NCBI RefSeq assembly: GCF_003315205.1
Contig: NZ_QNRR01000001.1
Span: forward strand, 620,001 to 684,000
DNA: 64,000 bases
Reading direction: 5' to 3'
DNA from: Roseimicrobium gellanilyticum
GTDB taxonomy: Bacteria; Verrucomicrobiota; Verrucomicrobiia; Verrucomicrobiales; Verrucomicrobiaceae
The notes under the pieces: model-generated
Seen by the model: only the letters and a program-made list of their open reading frames with translations
Told to the model about the DNA's origin: nothing
Databases searched by the model: none
Position numbers and translations under genes: made by a program
Shown here: positions 35,510-46,130 of the stretch, in pieces
Numbering within the stretch: the first letter of the stretch is position 1
Layout: every line of letters begins with the position of its first letter

Positions 35510-38500
35510 TCAGACTGCAACTCCTGAGACAACAGCACTTCCCCACGCGCCTCCACCCGGTGTCTCAATGCGGACACGCTCTCCGGGCTTCACGTCGCGC
35601 GTTACGCTCGAAGGCAGTACCTCTTCGCTGCCATTTGCGTGCAGCAGTGTCTGCTTGCCACGCATGCCGGTGCCGCCGCCTTCCACACCATAAGGCTCTA
35701 CTTTCCGATGCTGGGTGAGTAGCGAAATCGTGAGCGGCTCCAGGAACTCCACTTCACGCAGAATGCCATTCCCTCCATGCCACACCCCACTGCCCCCGGA
35801 GTAACGGCGGATGGCGAACTGCCGCAGGCGCACGGGATACCTCCGCTCGATGATCTCCGGATCCGTGATGGCCGTGTTCGTCATGTGCGAATGCACGGCA
35901 TCACTGCCGTGGAATCCCGGGCCTGCTCCCGTGCCGCCACAGAGCGTCTCGTAGTAGCCGAAACGGGCGTTGCCGAAGAGGAAGTTGTTCATCGTGCCCT
36001 GGCTGCAGGCCTGGAGCTTCAGTGCCTTGAGCAGGGTGTCGACAACGCGCTGGCTCACTTCGGTATTGCCGCCCACTACCGCGGGGCAGTGTGACGGATC
36101 ATCTGAGAAGACGGGGCTCAGAAAGGAGCCTTCGGGGAGGATGACATCCACATCCTCCAGCAGGCCTTCATTAAGCGGCAGGTCTTCCTGCAATGCGAGT
36201 CGCAGGACGTAGAGCACCGCGCTGCGCAGGATGGCGGGTGTGGCGTTCAGATTCGCGGGATGCTGGGCGGAGGTGCCGGTGAAGTCGAGTTGCAAGCGTT
36301 CGCCTTCCTTCCGCAAGGCGACACGGATGAGGTGGCCGTCATCGAGAGATTCCTCCGCGTTTCCTTCGGGAATGGAATCGAGGAAGCGCCGCATGAGCTG
36401 TCGGGATTCGCGGAGCAGCCACTGCATGGATTCTGTTGTATCTGCTGCTTGCGCGAGTTCACGCAGACGATCTGCGCCGAGCAGGTTGGCAGCGAGTTGT
36501 GCCTGAAGATCCGCAAGATTATCTTCCACGCCACGTGTGGGATACGGCGCTTGAGTGAGGAGTGCCCGCATCTCATCCAGATGCACCACGCCATTGCGTC
36601 GCAGAATCATCGGAGGAATGACCACGCCTTCCTCCACGAGTGAGGTGGCATTGGCAGGCATGGAGCCGGGAGATTTGCCTCCGATTTCTGCGTGGTGGGC
36701 GCGGTTTGCCACAAAGCCCAACAGGCGGTGCGTGTCATCATGCACCGGCGTGATGAGGGTGACATCAGGAAGGTGCGAGCCGCCGAAGGCAGGATGATTT
36801 GTAATGATGGTATCTCCCTCGCGAAGCTCGCAGCCTTTCAGCACCTCACGCACGCACACGCCGAGCGCACCGAGATGCACGGGAATGTGCGGAGCACTTA
36901 CGACGAGACGGCCATCGGCATCCAGCAACGCGCAGGAGAAGTCGAGGCGCTCACGGATGTTTGTGGAGAGTGCGGTACGTCGCAGCAGGGCACCCATGTC
37001 TTCCACGATGCTCGTGAAACGGTGGCGCATGAGATCCGGCGGAATGCTTTTCTCGTCAGTGCTGGGTGAGGCAGTTGCCTTGCGGAGAATCCAACCCGTG
37101 CCAGGATGGTCTGTGCCGCGCCAGCCGCTGCTGATCACCAGCGTGCTGAAGGCATCTTGCACAAGCTGCGGCCCGTCGATTTCAGGGGGCGTCTTTTGCT
37201 CGAGTTTGGTCCATTCATCTGCGCAGGCACTTCGTGCAATGACACGGAGACTGACCAACTCCACGGGTTTCCCTGCAGGCGGTGTGTAGCCGAAGAGATG
37301 GGTATAACGCTGTGCAAATGCGCTGTGCAGTGTGCCGGGATCTTCAAACTCGATCTGCAGTGGTGTTTCCTGACCTTTCACGCGCAGTTCCGCGAGCTGC
37401 CGAAAAATGGCAGGGTGCGGGAACGATGGTTCCTGTTGCGAGTGCGCCTGTGCGGTGACGGAGGCGAGCTGAGTTGCGGCGCTCGTCTTCAATTCGTGGA
37501 GGAGAGCGGGCACATTGGCAGCAGTGTCATCGAGCAGACGCAGCACCTGCTTTTCCGCGAATCTTTCCGGCAGCGCTTCCTGAAGGCCAACAGCACTGAG
37601 GATGCCTGCATGATGCGGTGCGAGGATGGTGGTGATGCCAAGATTCTCGGCGACGTCGCACGCGTGTTGCGGTCCTGCTCCGCCGAAGGCGAGGAGTGCG
37701 TAGTCGGACGGACGGTATCCTTCCAGCACGGAGATTTTCCGGATGGCATCCGCCATGCGTTCGGTAGCGAGGGCGAGGAGTTGCTTCAGCAGTTCCTCGC
37801 GGGAGAGGCCGCGATGGGCCTCGTCATTTACCGTTTGCAACAGTTCGGTGAGGCGTGATTCGGCAGCTTCGCGACTCAGGGGAATGGGCGCCCGCGCAGG
37901 ATCAAAGCGTCCCAGCAGCAGGTTCACGTCGGTGACCGTGAGAGGCCCACCCTTTCCACAGCAGGCAGGACCTGGGTCGGAGCCCGCGCTTTTGGGACCC
38001 ACAGCGAGGCCTTGCGGAGTCCATGCGCAAATGGAGCCGCCTCCGGCGGCCACCGTTTCGATTGCCACACTGGGGCTTAGCAACGTGATGCCACCCACGG
38101 CTTGCGTGAAGCGATAGCCCACCGCCCCATCGAGCCGTGCGACATCTGTGCTGGTGCCACCCATGTCGAATGTGATGATGCGCTGGTAGCCGAGACGTTG
38201 CGCCGCATGCAGGGCACCGAGCACGCCAGCGGCAGGTCCGCTCAAGAGCAGGTCCTTCGGCTTGATGCTGGAGGCGGGCTCCAGTCCCGCGGCACTCGTC
38301 ATCATGAGCAGCGTGCTCGATCCGCCTTGTGGCAGGGGAGATCTGACATCGGTGATGAATTGCGAGACGGGTCCCGTGAGGTAGGCATTCGCCACGGCGC
38401 TTTGGGCCCGCGGCAGGATGCGGATGAAAGGTGCGAGCTCGCTGCTGAGTGAGACGTGAGTGAAGCCTGACTCAAGAAGAATGTCCCGCACCTGTTGCTC

Positions 38501-39235
38501 GTGCGTGGGATTCACGTCACTGTGCAACAGACTCACGGCTGCGGTGGTGATGCCTGATTGCACGCATTGCCTGGCGGCAGCGCGCAGGGCTTCAGCATCT
38601 AAGGTGGTGATGGCCCTTCCCGTGGCATCCAGGCGTTCTGATACCTCGTGCAAGGTGTCATAGTGGACCTCACGCGGCTCGTGCTTCAGTGCGAAAAGAT
38701 GACGGCGGCGCTGGTCGCCAATCAAAAGCAGATCGCCAAATCCCTCGGTGATGAAGAAGGCCACGCGGGAACCCTTGCGTTCCAGCAGGGCATTGGTGGC
38801 ACGCGTGGTGGCGAGGCGAAAGTGTACCAGAGGGAAGACGGCACCGGGTGCGGTGCGGGTGAGGAGCCTTGCGCCAAGCACGGGAGCGGCTTCACCCGTG
38901 GTCAGTTCCACCGCGGCTTCTGTAGTGAAGAGGCTGGGGGTGGAGACGTCAGTCGTGTCGAGTTGCAGCAGCGTGTCACTCCCACGCTCGTGTGAGCCTC
39001 GGACTCGCGCGTCTGCATCGGCGCGCGAAACAGGACGCACCGCGAATCCGCGGAAGAAGTCCGCCGGCACGTCCCACTTTCCCTGCAGCACCAGAGTGCC
39101 GGGCGCGATGACCTCGCGAATCGTGGCGCGCAAGCATCCGGTGGAAAGCACCTTCACGCGATGCTCTTGGCCATCTGGCGCGATACCGTGGCAATCGGTA
39201 AATGTGCCGCCGGTGTCCGCTGCTATCCGCCACAT
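35510..39235 (-). CDS. 5-oxoprolinase/hydantoinase, fused HyuA-HyuB type
   Basis: The protein has 1241 residues. The N-terminal ~680 residues are HyuA-like: ADTGGTFTD (6-14), [40 protein letters not shown]. The C-terminal ~530 residues are HyuB-like: [74 protein letters not shown]. The fused order matches eukaryotic-type 5-oxoprolinase (OPLAH), which opens 5-oxoproline to glutamate using ATP. Hydantoin or other cyclic amides are alternative substrates. Monocistronic; no glutathione-cycle genes are nearby. Confidence 0.9.
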   Translation of the reverse strand: MWRIAADTGGTFTDCHGIAPDGQEHRVKVLSTGCLRATIREVIAPGTLVLQGKWDVPADFFRGFAVRPVSRADADARVRGSHERGSDTLLQLDTTDVSTPSLFTTEAAVELTTGEAAPVLGARLLTRTAPGAVFPLVHFRLATTRATNALLERKGSRVAFFITEGFGDLLLIGDQRRRHLFALKHEPREVHYDTLHEVSERLDATGRAITTLDAEALRAAARQCVQSGITTAAVSLLHSDVNPTHEQQVRDILLESGFTHVSLSSELAPFIRILPRAQSAVANAYLTGPVSQFITDVRSPLPQGGSSTLLMMTSAAGLEPASSIKPKDLLLSGPAAGVLGALHAAQRLGYQRIITFDMGGTSTDVARLDGAVGYRFTQAVGGITLLSPSVAIETVAAGGGSICAWTPQGLAVGPKSAGSDPGPACCGKGGPLTVTDVNLLLGRFDPARAPIPLSREAAESRLTELLQTVNDEAHRGLSREELLKQLLALATERMADAIRKISVLEGYRPSDYALLAFGGAGPQHACDVAENLGITTILAPHHAGILSAVGLQEALPERFAEKQVLRLLDDTAANVPALLHELKTSAATQLASVTAQAHSQQEPSFPHPAIFRQLAELRVKGQETPLQIEFEDPGTLHSAFAQRYTHLFGYTPPAGKPVELVSLRVIARSACADEWTKLEQKTPPEIDGPQLVQDAFSTLVISSGWRGTDHPGTGWILRKATASPSTDEKSIPPDLMRHRFTSIVEDMGALLRRTALSTNIRERLDFSCALLDADGRLVVSAPHIPVHLGALGVCVREVLKGCELREGDTIITNHPAFGGSHLPDVTLITPVHDDTHRLLGFVANRAHHAEIGGKSPGSMPANATSLVEEGVVIPPMILRRNGVVHLDEMRALLTQAPYPTRGVEDNLADLQAQLAANLLGADRLRELAQAADTTESMQWLLRESRQLMRRFLDSIPEGNAEESLDDGHLIRVALRKEGERLQLDFTGTSAQHPANLNATPAILRSAVLYVLRLALQEDLPLNEGLLEDVDVILPEGSFLSPVFSDDPSHCPAVVGGNTEVSQRVVDTLLKALKLQACSQGTMNNFLFGNARFGYYETLCGGTGAGPGFHGSDAVHSHMTNTAITDPEIIERRYPVRLRQFAIRRYSGGSGVWHGGNGILREVEFLEPLTISLLTQHRKVEPYGVEGGGTGMRGKQTLLHANGSEEVLPSSVTRDVKPGERVRIETPGGGAWGSAVVSGVAV

Positions 39236-39451
39236 AGACTTTGGTCTCCTTCTGCTTTTGCGGCAACCGCCTTACCCACCAACGACAGAAAGCGATGCCA
39301 AGACAGCAACCTGCCTCTCCACAAGGCCGTGAGAACACTCCAGCGGAATCATCTTGCAGGGTATCCACCGGCGGTGATGGTGTCAACCGCAGCACTGGGC
39401 CGCAGTCCAGTTTCACTGAGCGTGCGATGACCAAAGGTGGAGTCCGTTTCT

Positions 39452-39808
39452 ATGAAAGGTGAATCGCCAGATATGAATCACATCGAGGAGCGATCGGACG
39501 CAGGTCATCGGGGCGGCGTGTGGGAGCGCCCTGTGCCACGATACTTTATTGGTTTTCTCGTAACGTTTGTAACGTGGTTTCTCGGCGCGCTTCTCTGGGG
39601 CATGGCATTTGATGGTTCTGGAGGCGAGCCTTTCTCCCGCACGTTTTTTGGCAGCATGCCCATCTTACCAGGTCATCTGCTTTTCATCTTTATGGGAACC
39701 CTGTATTGGGCTGCGCAACGCGGCTGGAAAAAGATTCTATTGGGAACTGGACTCATGCTGCTGTTGAGTGCTGGCCTGTGGGGGCTTGGGTGGTTTGTCT
39801 TTGGTTGA
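39452..39808 (+). CDS. Small membrane protein of unknown function
   Basis: The protein has 118 residues from the ATG at 39452, preceded by AAGGTGGAG; 39473 is an alternative. After a charged N terminus come three hydrophobic helices (YFIGFLVTFVTWFLGALLWGM, HLLFIFMGTLYWAA, ILLGTGLMLLLSAGLWGLGW). No family recognised. It stands alone between the 5-oxoprolinase and DUF4838 genes. Confidence 0.6.
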   Translation: MKGESPDMNHIEERSDAGHRGGVWERPVPRYFIGFLVTFVTWFLGALLWGMAFDGSGGEPFSRTFFGSMPILPGHLLFIFMGTLYWAAQRGWKKILLGTGLMLLLSAGLWGLGWFVFG

Positions 39809-39908
39809 GACAGGTGATGCGACAAAAATGCCTATTGTTTGTCCGCATCAGTGAAAGTCGGTGCCGTGCCCATCGTTCTCCACCCACCCGGACGACCGGG
39901 CTTCGCGC

Positions 39909-41906
39909 ATGAACCTTCTGCATCGCATCCTTCTCCTCACTGTTTCATTGGCTGTTCTTGGTGTCGGTCGTGTGAACGCCGTTGATTTTGTTCTGGCATC
40001 CAAGGGGGTGACGCCTGCTCCCATTCTGGTGCCAAAGGATGCGCCACCGCGAACGAAGGAGGCAGCGGAGGAACTGGCTCGGTGCATCGAGAAGATGACC
40101 GGTGCGAGGCCTCAAGTGGTAGAAGGAGCTCCAGCAGAGATGCCAGCGCGCGCCATCTGGGTGGGATACCAACCCGCGGTGAAGTCTGCGTTCCCCAAGG
40201 TGGATTTCGAATTCAAGCACCCGGAGGAAATCCTGATTGTTGCGAATGACAGGCATGTGGTCATCGCAGGGCGCGATCGCTGGATTCCTGGAGGAAAGGT
40301 CGTGAAGAATCGCGAGCGCAAGACCATTGTTGTGCAGCAGGAGTCCGGCACGGCGAATGCGGTGTACACCTTTCTGCAAGACAAGCTGGGCGTGCGCTGG
40401 TTCTGGCCGGGTGAATTGGGTGAGGATGTGGTGAAGAGCGAGGAAATCAAAATCGCTCCGATGGAGTACCGCTATCATCCCACCATCGTGGGGCGCTCCG
40501 GCGTGTTTCATTACTCGAATCAGACGGACGTGGGCTATGGCCGTTCGCAGGACTGGACGCTGCATCAGCGGCTCATGCTCGATTCCTTTCCCATGGAAGG
40601 TGGGCATGGGTTCGGCGACTGGTGGGATCGCTATCACAAAACGCATCCGGAAATTTTCGCGCTACAGCCGGATGGCACGCGAAGCGGCTTCCCGAATCCG
40701 CGCACGGTGAAGCTGTGTGCATCCAATCCGAAAGTGTGGGAGCTGTGGTTGAAGCAAGTGGAGGAGGAACTCGCGAAAGACCCGGGCCAGACTCTGTTCA
40801 ATGCCTCGCCGAACGACGGCTGGTCCAGCGGTCACTGTGTGTGCAAGGACTGCTCGGCGTGGGATCATCCCGATGGCGAGCCGCGGGTTTTCAACTGGTA
40901 CAAGCAGAATGCTCAGCGCCCGGCGTTGTCGGATCGCGATGTGACCTTTGCGAACAAACTCGCAGGGCTGCTGGAGCAGAAGTATCCTGGCAAGGGCTAT
41001 CAGGTGATGATGCTGAGCTATGGACACTCACGGCCTGCACCCATGGCGGCGCGACCGGCGAAAAACGTAGTCATCGCCAGTGTGGCGAATTTCCTGGGCA
41101 GGACTGGTCTGGTGGATCGCGGCTCGACACGGGGCGACACCTATCGTCAGCAGTGGGATGCCTGGACGAAGGTCACCTCCGAGCTCCTGTGGCGGCCCAA
41201 CACCGGGAGCCCTGCCGGTTGGCAGCAGGGACTGCCGGACCTTTCGCTGCAACAGACTGTGAGCGATCTCAAGTCCGTGGCAGCGGCAGGCTGCAAAGGC
41301 ATCTTCATCGATGGCGTGTGGGAGCACTGGGCCACCATGGGACCGCAGTACTATGTGATGGGGCAGTTGGTGTGGAATCCATCCCTGGATGCCGAGATTC
41401 TCTGGCAGGACTATTATAGTCGCGCATTCGGTCCTGCGGCGTCGCAGGTGCGAGCTTACTACGAAGGAATCGAGAAGGCACGCATGGTTTTTACAGCGGA
41501 GAATCTGGAGGCGGATGTGTTTGAGTTTCCGAAGCTGTACACGCCGGAGCTGCTGCATGCGTCACAGACCAAGCTTGATGCGGCGAAGGCAGCTGCCAGC
41601 TCTGGCGATGAGGTATATCAGAAGCGGGTGGCGTTTGTGCAGGCGGGACTCACGTACACAACGCTCACCATGGAGAACATCCGCCTCATGGAAGGCTATT
41701 GGAAGAAGAAAGACCCAGCCGTGGCCGCGAAGGTGTTGGAGAACTGGAAGGAAGTGGAGCGGGTGATTGCGGCACATCCTCATGCCATCAATGGCGGTCC
41801 AGTGCGGGCGCAGACGCCCCGCATGGCGGGGTTGCATCCTGAGTTCCCCATCACCAAGAAAAAGAAAACTGTGAAGAAAGTGGTGGATGATCTGGATGCG
41901 AACTAG
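39909..41906 (+). CDS. Secreted DUF4838 protein (alpha-glucuronidase-like organisation)
   Basis: The protein has 665 residues from the ATG at 39909, chosen for its signal peptide MNLLHRILLLTVSLAVLGVGRVNA. The N-terminal ~200 residues resemble the beta/alpha domain seen before glycosidase barrels (TKEAAEELARCIEKMTG, VIAGRDRW, NAVYTFLQDKLGVRWFWPGE). The middle domain (~230-520) is the DUF4838 type with NASPNDGWSSGHCVCKDC and GIFIDGVWEHWATMGPQYY. The C-terminal ~130 residues are helical and end in a KKKKTVKK tail. Family members are common in Verrucomicrobiota and Bacteroidota carbohydrate loci. The catalytic activity is not established. Confidence 0.82.
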   Translation: MNLLHRILLLTVSLAVLGVGRVNAVDFVLASKGVTPAPILVPKDAPPRTKEAAEELARCIEKMTGARPQVVEGAPAEMPARAIWVGYQPAVKSAFPKVDFEFKHPEEILIVANDRHVVIAGRDRWIPGGKVVKNRERKTIVVQQESGTANAVYTFLQDKLGVRWFWPGELGEDVVKSEEIKIAPMEYRYHPTIVGRSGVFHYSNQTDVGYGRSQDWTLHQRLMLDSFPMEGGHGFGDWWDRYHKTHPEIFALQPDGTRSGFPNPRTVKLCASNPKVWELWLKQVEEELAKDPGQTLFNASPNDGWSSGHCVCKDCSAWDHPDGEPRVFNWYKQNAQRPALSDRDVTFANKLAGLLEQKYPGKGYQVMMLSYGHSRPAPMAARPAKNVVIASVANFLGRTGLVDRGSTRGDTYRQQWDAWTKVTSELLWRPNTGSPAGWQQGLPDLSLQQTVSDLKSVAAAGCKGIFIDGVWEHWATMGPQYYVMGQLVWNPSLDAEILWQDYYSRAFGPAASQVRAYYEGIEKARMVFTAENLEADVFEFPKLYTPELLHASQTKLDAAKAAASSGDEVYQKRVAFVQAGLTYTTLTMENIRLMEGYWKKKDPAVAAKVLENWKEVERVIAAHPHAINGGPVRAQTPRMAGLHPEFPITKKKKTVKKVVDDLDAN

Positions 41907-41994
41907 GCGAGACTTGGGAAGTCATTTGCTTCAGGTGCAGTAGTTGAATGGTATTGGTATTGAACACCTGAGGCCGACCATTCACAGGTGATGG

Positions 41995-42702
41995 ATGCAT
42001 TCTTGTTGTCTCCTGCTGAACTGCGCCCGTGGCATACGGCCGGTGGTGGCGATTGCCGCTGCCCTGCTTCTCTCATCCTGTACACATGTCGTGAAGTTCG
42101 ACTTCAAGGTGGAGGCAGAGTCTGGAGCGCCCAAGGAGAGTGACGTGAGAGTGTCGTGGAATCGTGTGACCGCTTTCCGCAGTGCCGAAGCACGGTTGCT
42201 GTCGAGGGAGGAGCACCCCAAAATGGCCCGGCTCGACAACGGACAGAACTCGCTGCTGATCGTGTCCGACGGCAGTGTGGAGTCACGTACTGCCAATCTC
42301 CTTCAATATCGCACGGCGATCGTTTGCCTTCCCTCCGAGCTGCCCACGGGAACGGAGATGAAATTGAAATGGGCTGATTACGATAGCAGCGAGCCGCTGC
42401 AACCGGGCGAGGCTGCGGTGCGTGTGAAGCAGTTCTTCTCGGGGCAGGTCCAGCCAAAGCCCGGTCAGGCGGCAGGTAATCTGAAGATCCTGTCCGTCAC
42501 TGGCGAGAAAATCCGACTGCAGTTCGATTTGGTCATCGAGCTTCCGAAAGACAGTCTGAACAATCGGAAGGAGATCGGGCGACTGGGCCGCGAACTGGAA
42601 GTCGAGCGACAGCAACTCAAGTCGCCCCTGGTGGTGCGCAAATACCCTGACCGAGCCAACCAAGAGGTTGGCCCACTGCCTCGTCTCGGACGAATGTGGT
42701 GA
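41995..42702 (+). CDS. Lipoprotein of unknown function
   Basis: The protein has 235 residues. The signal sequence GIRPVVAIAAALLLSSC ends in an LSSC lipobox. The mature part is beta-rich up to ~140 and ends in a helical, charged segment (NNRKEIGRLGRELEVERQQLKS). No domain recognised. It follows the DUF4838 gene by 88 bp on the same strand and converges on the reductase gene 21 bp away. Confidence 0.7.
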   Translation: MHSCCLLLNCARGIRPVVAIAAALLLSSCTHVVKFDFKVEAESGAPKESDVRVSWNRVTAFRSAEARLLSREEHPKMARLDNGQNSLLIVSDGSVESRTANLLQYRTAIVCLPSELPTGTEMKLKWADYDSSEPLQPGEAAVRVKQFFSGQVQPKPGQAAGNLKILSVTGEKIRLQFDLVIELPKDSLNNRKEIGRLGRELEVERQQLKSPLVVRKYPDRANQEVGPLPRLGRMW

Positions 42703-42723
42703 GTGTAGAGGCGGAAGTGTAAC

Positions 42724-43875
42724 TTAATACACGTCGCGACGGTAGCGCTTGGAGGCCTTCAGGTTTTCCATATACGCATTCACTTCATCAGGGGACTTGC
42801 CGCCTTCCTTGGCCACGATCTGGCGGAGCGCATTGTCCACATCCACGGCCATGCGCGACGCATCACCGCACACGTAGAAGATGGCGCCCTGCTCGAGCCA
42901 GTCATAGAGATCCTTGCCGTGGTCCAGCATGCGATGCTGCACATACAGCTTCTTCTCCTGGTCGCGGGAGAAGGCGGTGTCGAGCTTGCTCAGGGTGCCA
43001 TCGGCGAGGTAGTTGTCCCACTCGTCCTTGTAGAAGAAGCAGGAACTGCAGTTGATTTCACCGAAGAAGAGCCAGGACTTGCCCTTCGCGCCGGTGGCCT
43101 TGCGCTCCTGCACGAAGGAACGGAAGGGAGCGATGCCGGTGCCAGGTCCCACCATGATGATGGGGGTCTCGTCCGTGGGCTCGGGCAGGCGGAAGCCAGC
43201 GCCGGACTTGATGAAAGTCGGAAGAGGAGTGGTCTCATCCACGCGATCCGCGAGGAAGGTGGAGCACACGCCACCACGCTGGCGGCCGTGGCTCTCGTAG
43301 CGCACGGTGGCCACGGTCAGGTGCACTTGTTCCGGGCACGCACGGAGGCTGGAAGAGATGGAGTAGAGGCGCACCACCAGCTTGCGCAAAAGGCCAGCGA
43401 TTTCAGCCGCATCGAAGCTTGCGCCGGGGTTCTCGGCGACAACATCCAGCACGTCCTTGCCCCACAGGTAATTTTTGAGGTCTTCCTTTTTCTCGGGGGT
43501 GGCGAGGGCGGCGAGGTCGCTGTTACCAGCTTTCTCGGCGACGGAGCGGATGAGCTTGCCGTCCACTTCGGTGATGGAGTACACCTCGGTCAGCGCCTGG
43601 CGCAGGCTCATGGTGCCACCCTTGGGATTGATCACTTCTTCGGAGCCGGAGAGCTTGAGCTGGTTGAGCAGCGCATCCACGAGCTTCGGGTCATTCGTCG
43701 GCATCACCGCGAGGGAGTCGCCGGGCAGGTATTCCATGCCGCTGCCGGAGAGATCGATCTCGTAGTGCCGGGTGTTCTTGGCCGCGCCAGCGCCGGTCAG
43801 GTCGTACGCGCGCTTGAGATGCGCGATGAAGGGGTTCTTGACGTTGTAGGGCGACTTAGGGGCGACGGTGCTCAT
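42724..43875 (-). CDS. CysJ-like FAD/NADPH reductase lacking the FMN domain
   Basis: The protein has 383 residues. It corresponds to the C-terminal FAD/NADPH part of sulfite reductase alpha: RLYSISSS (FAD), GGVCSTFLADR, GPGTGIAPFRSF (NADPH), YVCGDASRMA and the C-terminal RYRRDVY seen in CysJ. The N-terminal flavodoxin domain of the ~600-residue CysJ is absent. Such stand-alone reductases must pass electrons to a separate FMN protein, ferredoxin or a siroheme subunit, none of which is adjacent. Likely sulfite reduction or a related NADPH-dependent transfer. Confidence 0.87.
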   Translation of the reverse strand: MSTVAPKSPYNVKNPFIAHLKRAYDLTGAGAAKNTRHYEIDLSGSGMEYLPGDSLAVMPTNDPKLVDALLNQLKLSGSEEVINPKGGTMSLRQALTEVYSITEVDGKLIRSVAEKAGNSDLAALATPEKKEDLKNYLWGKDVLDVVAENPGASFDAAEIAGLLRKLVVRLYSISSSLRACPEQVHLTVATVRYESHGRQRGGVCSTFLADRVDETTPLPTFIKSGAGFRLPEPTDETPIIMVGPGTGIAPFRSFVQERKATGAKGKSWLFFGEINCSSCFFYKDEWDNYLADGTLSKLDTAFSRDQEKKLYVQHRMLDHGKDLYDWLEQGAIFYVCGDASRMAVDVDNALRQIVAKEGGKSPDEVNAYMENLKASKRYRRDVY

Positions 43876-44087
43876 GGACGGGTTTCAGGAAAAGGGGCGG
43901 GCAAATTAGGGAATTGAGAGTCAGTGTCAAGAAGGGGTGCAAGCCGGGGCGGGCTCCGCAAAGGGGAGTCATTGGCGCTGATGAAGAAGAGCAGCTTCGA
44001 GGCCAGAATCGCATCGGGCAGAACGCTTGATTTTATGTTCGAAAGAACACTTGTGCTCCACGGGAATGGCCTCACCTTTTCCGCCTG

Positions 44088-45155
44088 ATGGATCCGACTG
44101 CCCAGCCTCCCACTCGCCCGCGTGGTCGCGGGGCAGGGGAGAATCCGGACCAGCGCTTTTCCCAGCTGCACGTGACGTATGAGGAGGGCGAGGCACCGGC
44201 GAAGGTGAAGACGAAGTTCTTCATCGATCATTCCCAGTCGGTCATTTCCAAGAACGACAGTCCAGACATTGGATTTTCCATCAGCCTCAATCCGTATCGA
44301 GGCTGCGAACATGGATGTGCTTATTGCTATGCGAGACCTACTCACGAGTACTTGGGCTTCAGCGCGGGATTGGACTTCGAGTCGCGCATCATGGTGAAGC
44401 AGGATGCGCCGGAGCTCCTGCGTGCCGCGTTGGCCAAGCCTTCCTACAAGCCGTCCACCATGGCATTGAGTGGAGTGACGGATTGCTACCAGCCGGTCGA
44501 AAAGAAACTGCGCATCACCCGGCGATGTCTGGAGGTGCTGGCGGAGTGCCGGCATCCAGTGTCCATCATCACGAAGAACCATCTTGTGGTCCGTGACCTC
44601 GATCTGCTGAAGGAACTCGCCAAGTACCAGGCGGTGGTGGTGTTCTTCTCCATCACTTCGCTCGACCCGAAGCTGGCTCATATACTCGAGCCGCGGGCCT
44701 CTGCACCACAGCAGCGATTGGAGGCGATGCGCACGCTGCATGAGGCGGGCATCCCGGTGGGAGTGTCATCCGCGCCGATGATTCCGGCGATCAATGATCA
44801 CGAGATGCCGGCCATCCTGGAGGCAGCGGCGAAGTGTGGCGCGGCGGGTGCGGCGTACACGGTGGTGCGCCTGCCCTTTTCGGTGAAGGAGGTCTTTGCC
44901 TCGTGGCTGGATGAGTATTTCCCGGACCGAAAGGAGAAGGTGCTGGGCCGCATCCGTGAGTGCCAGGGAGAGACCTTGGCGCATCGCGACTTTGGGACGC
45001 GCATGCATGGCGAAGGTGTGTGGGCGGAGCAGATCGAGCAGGTGTTTCGTGTGAGCAAGATTCGCAGCGGCATTGCAGCGCGGAAGATTCCGAAGATGAG
45101 CAGCGCTTCGTTTCGGAGGCCTGCGATGGGTGGGCAGATGGAGTTGGGGATCTAG
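44088..45155 (+). CDS. PA0069-family radical SAM protein (SplB-like)
   Basis: The protein has 355 residues. The radical SAM cluster motif CEHGCAYC gives Cys 73, 77 and 80, followed by YARPTHEYLGF, the hallmark of the PA0069/SplB-like group. Downstream segments GVTDCYQPVEKKLRITR and ITKNHLVVRDLDLL are family-typical. These proteins bind a 4Fe-4S cluster and cleave SAM; no substrate is established for PA0069 homologues. The first ~40 residues are basic and probably disordered. Monocistronic and divergent from the reductase gene. Confidence 0.92.
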   Translation: MDPTAQPPTRPRGRGAGENPDQRFSQLHVTYEEGEAPAKVKTKFFIDHSQSVISKNDSPDIGFSISLNPYRGCEHGCAYCYARPTHEYLGFSAGLDFESRIMVKQDAPELLRAALAKPSYKPSTMALSGVTDCYQPVEKKLRITRRCLEVLAECRHPVSIITKNHLVVRDLDLLKELAKYQAVVVFFSITSLDPKLAHILEPRASAPQQRLEAMRTLHEAGIPVGVSSAPMIPAINDHEMPAILEAAAKCGAAGAAYTVVRLPFSVKEVFASWLDEYFPDRKEKVLGRIRECQGETLAHRDFGTRMHGEGVWAEQIEQVFRVSKIRSGIAARKIPKMSSASFRRPAMGGQMELGI

Positions 45156-45208
45156 TGTGTCCCTGAGCTTGCCAAGTACTTCGTCGATCAGAGTTCATCG
45201 CGGGGACT

Positions 45209-45991
45209 TCACTTCGTGTTCATGCTGTCGCGCAGACCGATCAATATTTCTTCGGAGTTCTTCACCTGAATCATTCCCAAATGGGGATACTCCAGGTCAA
45301 TGATCACATACACAGTCACTGAGAGTACGAGGGCGAACGCAATGGGATGAAGCGAAAGCCATGGGCGCCGGTTTGCCATGTCGTAGCCGGCGAACAACGA
45401 ACTGGCGAGAGCGAGTACCGCGAGCATTGCGGTGATGACAATGGGCGGATGCATTTTTGAGGCCTCGGTCCGCAGGGTCGCGGTATCAAACATCGAGTTC
45501 AGCGCGGGAAGGAGCAGCATGGGTGGGTGGCTGGTACCCGTGCCTTGCGTAGACGAGACAGCCAGGGTCCAGATTTTCGATTGCAGTTCGGCTGACCTCT
45601 GGAGTTCCACCTTGGCGGCATCAAGGTCAGGTAGCTTTCGATAAGTCTCTATTCTGGAGTCGAGGTAGCGTCTGAAAAGGTCGCGCATGGCTGGCTGCGT
45701 ATCCACCGGCAGGAGATCCACTCGGAGCCATGCGGTGCCGATGTCATTGCATTCTTGAGTGATGATCTTGCGGCGTTCGTCAAATCGCGACAACGCTCCT
45801 GAGAAGAGAAAGGCCAGCGTCAGTCCGAGCAAGCCGAAGACGGCGCCTTCAATGGCGCTGATCCCCGTAGTAGCAGACTCGCCCTCCTTGGAGAACCTGG
45901 CCTTCCCAAGCCGCTTGCCCAATTCAATGCATAGGAGGATTCCCGCGAACAGAAAGCACACAAAGAGGATTCCCGTTGCGATGATGCTCAT
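45209..45991 (-). CDS. DUF4239 (bestrophin-like) membrane protein
   Basis: The protein has 260 residues from the ATG at 45991, where the first membrane helix begins (MSIIATGILFVCFLFAGILL); a start at 46063 would place the CCTAGG palindrome against the ATG. Two N-terminal helices (the second is GAVFGLLGLTLAFLFSGAL), a cytosolic-looking segment with RFDERRKIITQECNDIGTAWLR, and two C-terminal helices (ITAMLAVLALASSLFAGYD, PIAFALVLSVTVYVIIDLEYP) match the DUF4239 pattern, which ends D-L-E-x-P. Function unknown. Confidence 0.83.
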   Translation of the reverse strand: MSIIATGILFVCFLFAGILLCIELGKRLGKARFSKEGESATTGISAIEGAVFGLLGLTLAFLFSGALSRFDERRKIITQECNDIGTAWLRVDLLPVDTQPAMRDLFRRYLDSRIETYRKLPDLDAAKVELQRSAELQSKIWTLAVSSTQGTGTSHPPMLLLPALNSMFDTATLRTEASKMHPPIVITAMLAVLALASSLFAGYDMANRRPWLSLHPIAFALVLSVTVYVIIDLEYPHLGMIQVKNSEEILIGLRDSMNTK

Positions 45992-46062
45992 ACTAGGAAT
46001 GGGCGCGATGGCGAGTGATCTGCGCGTACCCCATTCTTCAATAGAGAAGGGGTGAGGAGCCA

Positions 46063-46078
46063 TCGGACCTAGGTCTTA
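46063..46078. promoter_or_regulatory. TCGGACCTAGGTCTTA palindrome
   Basis: Its core GACCTAGGTC (46066-46075) is identical to the core before the ABC gene. It lies 75-85 bp upstream of the DUF4239 start at 45991, the same distance as in the ABC case. Confidence 0.4.
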
Positions 46079-46130
46079 CGCTGCGTGCGCGTCGGCATCA
46101 GCGTTCCGAGCAAGTTCCAGTCTGGTGGGA

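Noticed and set aside
41931-41971. TCAGGTG / CACCTGA inverted repeat after the DUF4838 gene
   Set aside because: The stem is only 7 bp with a 27-base loop and no T run; too weak to call a terminator.
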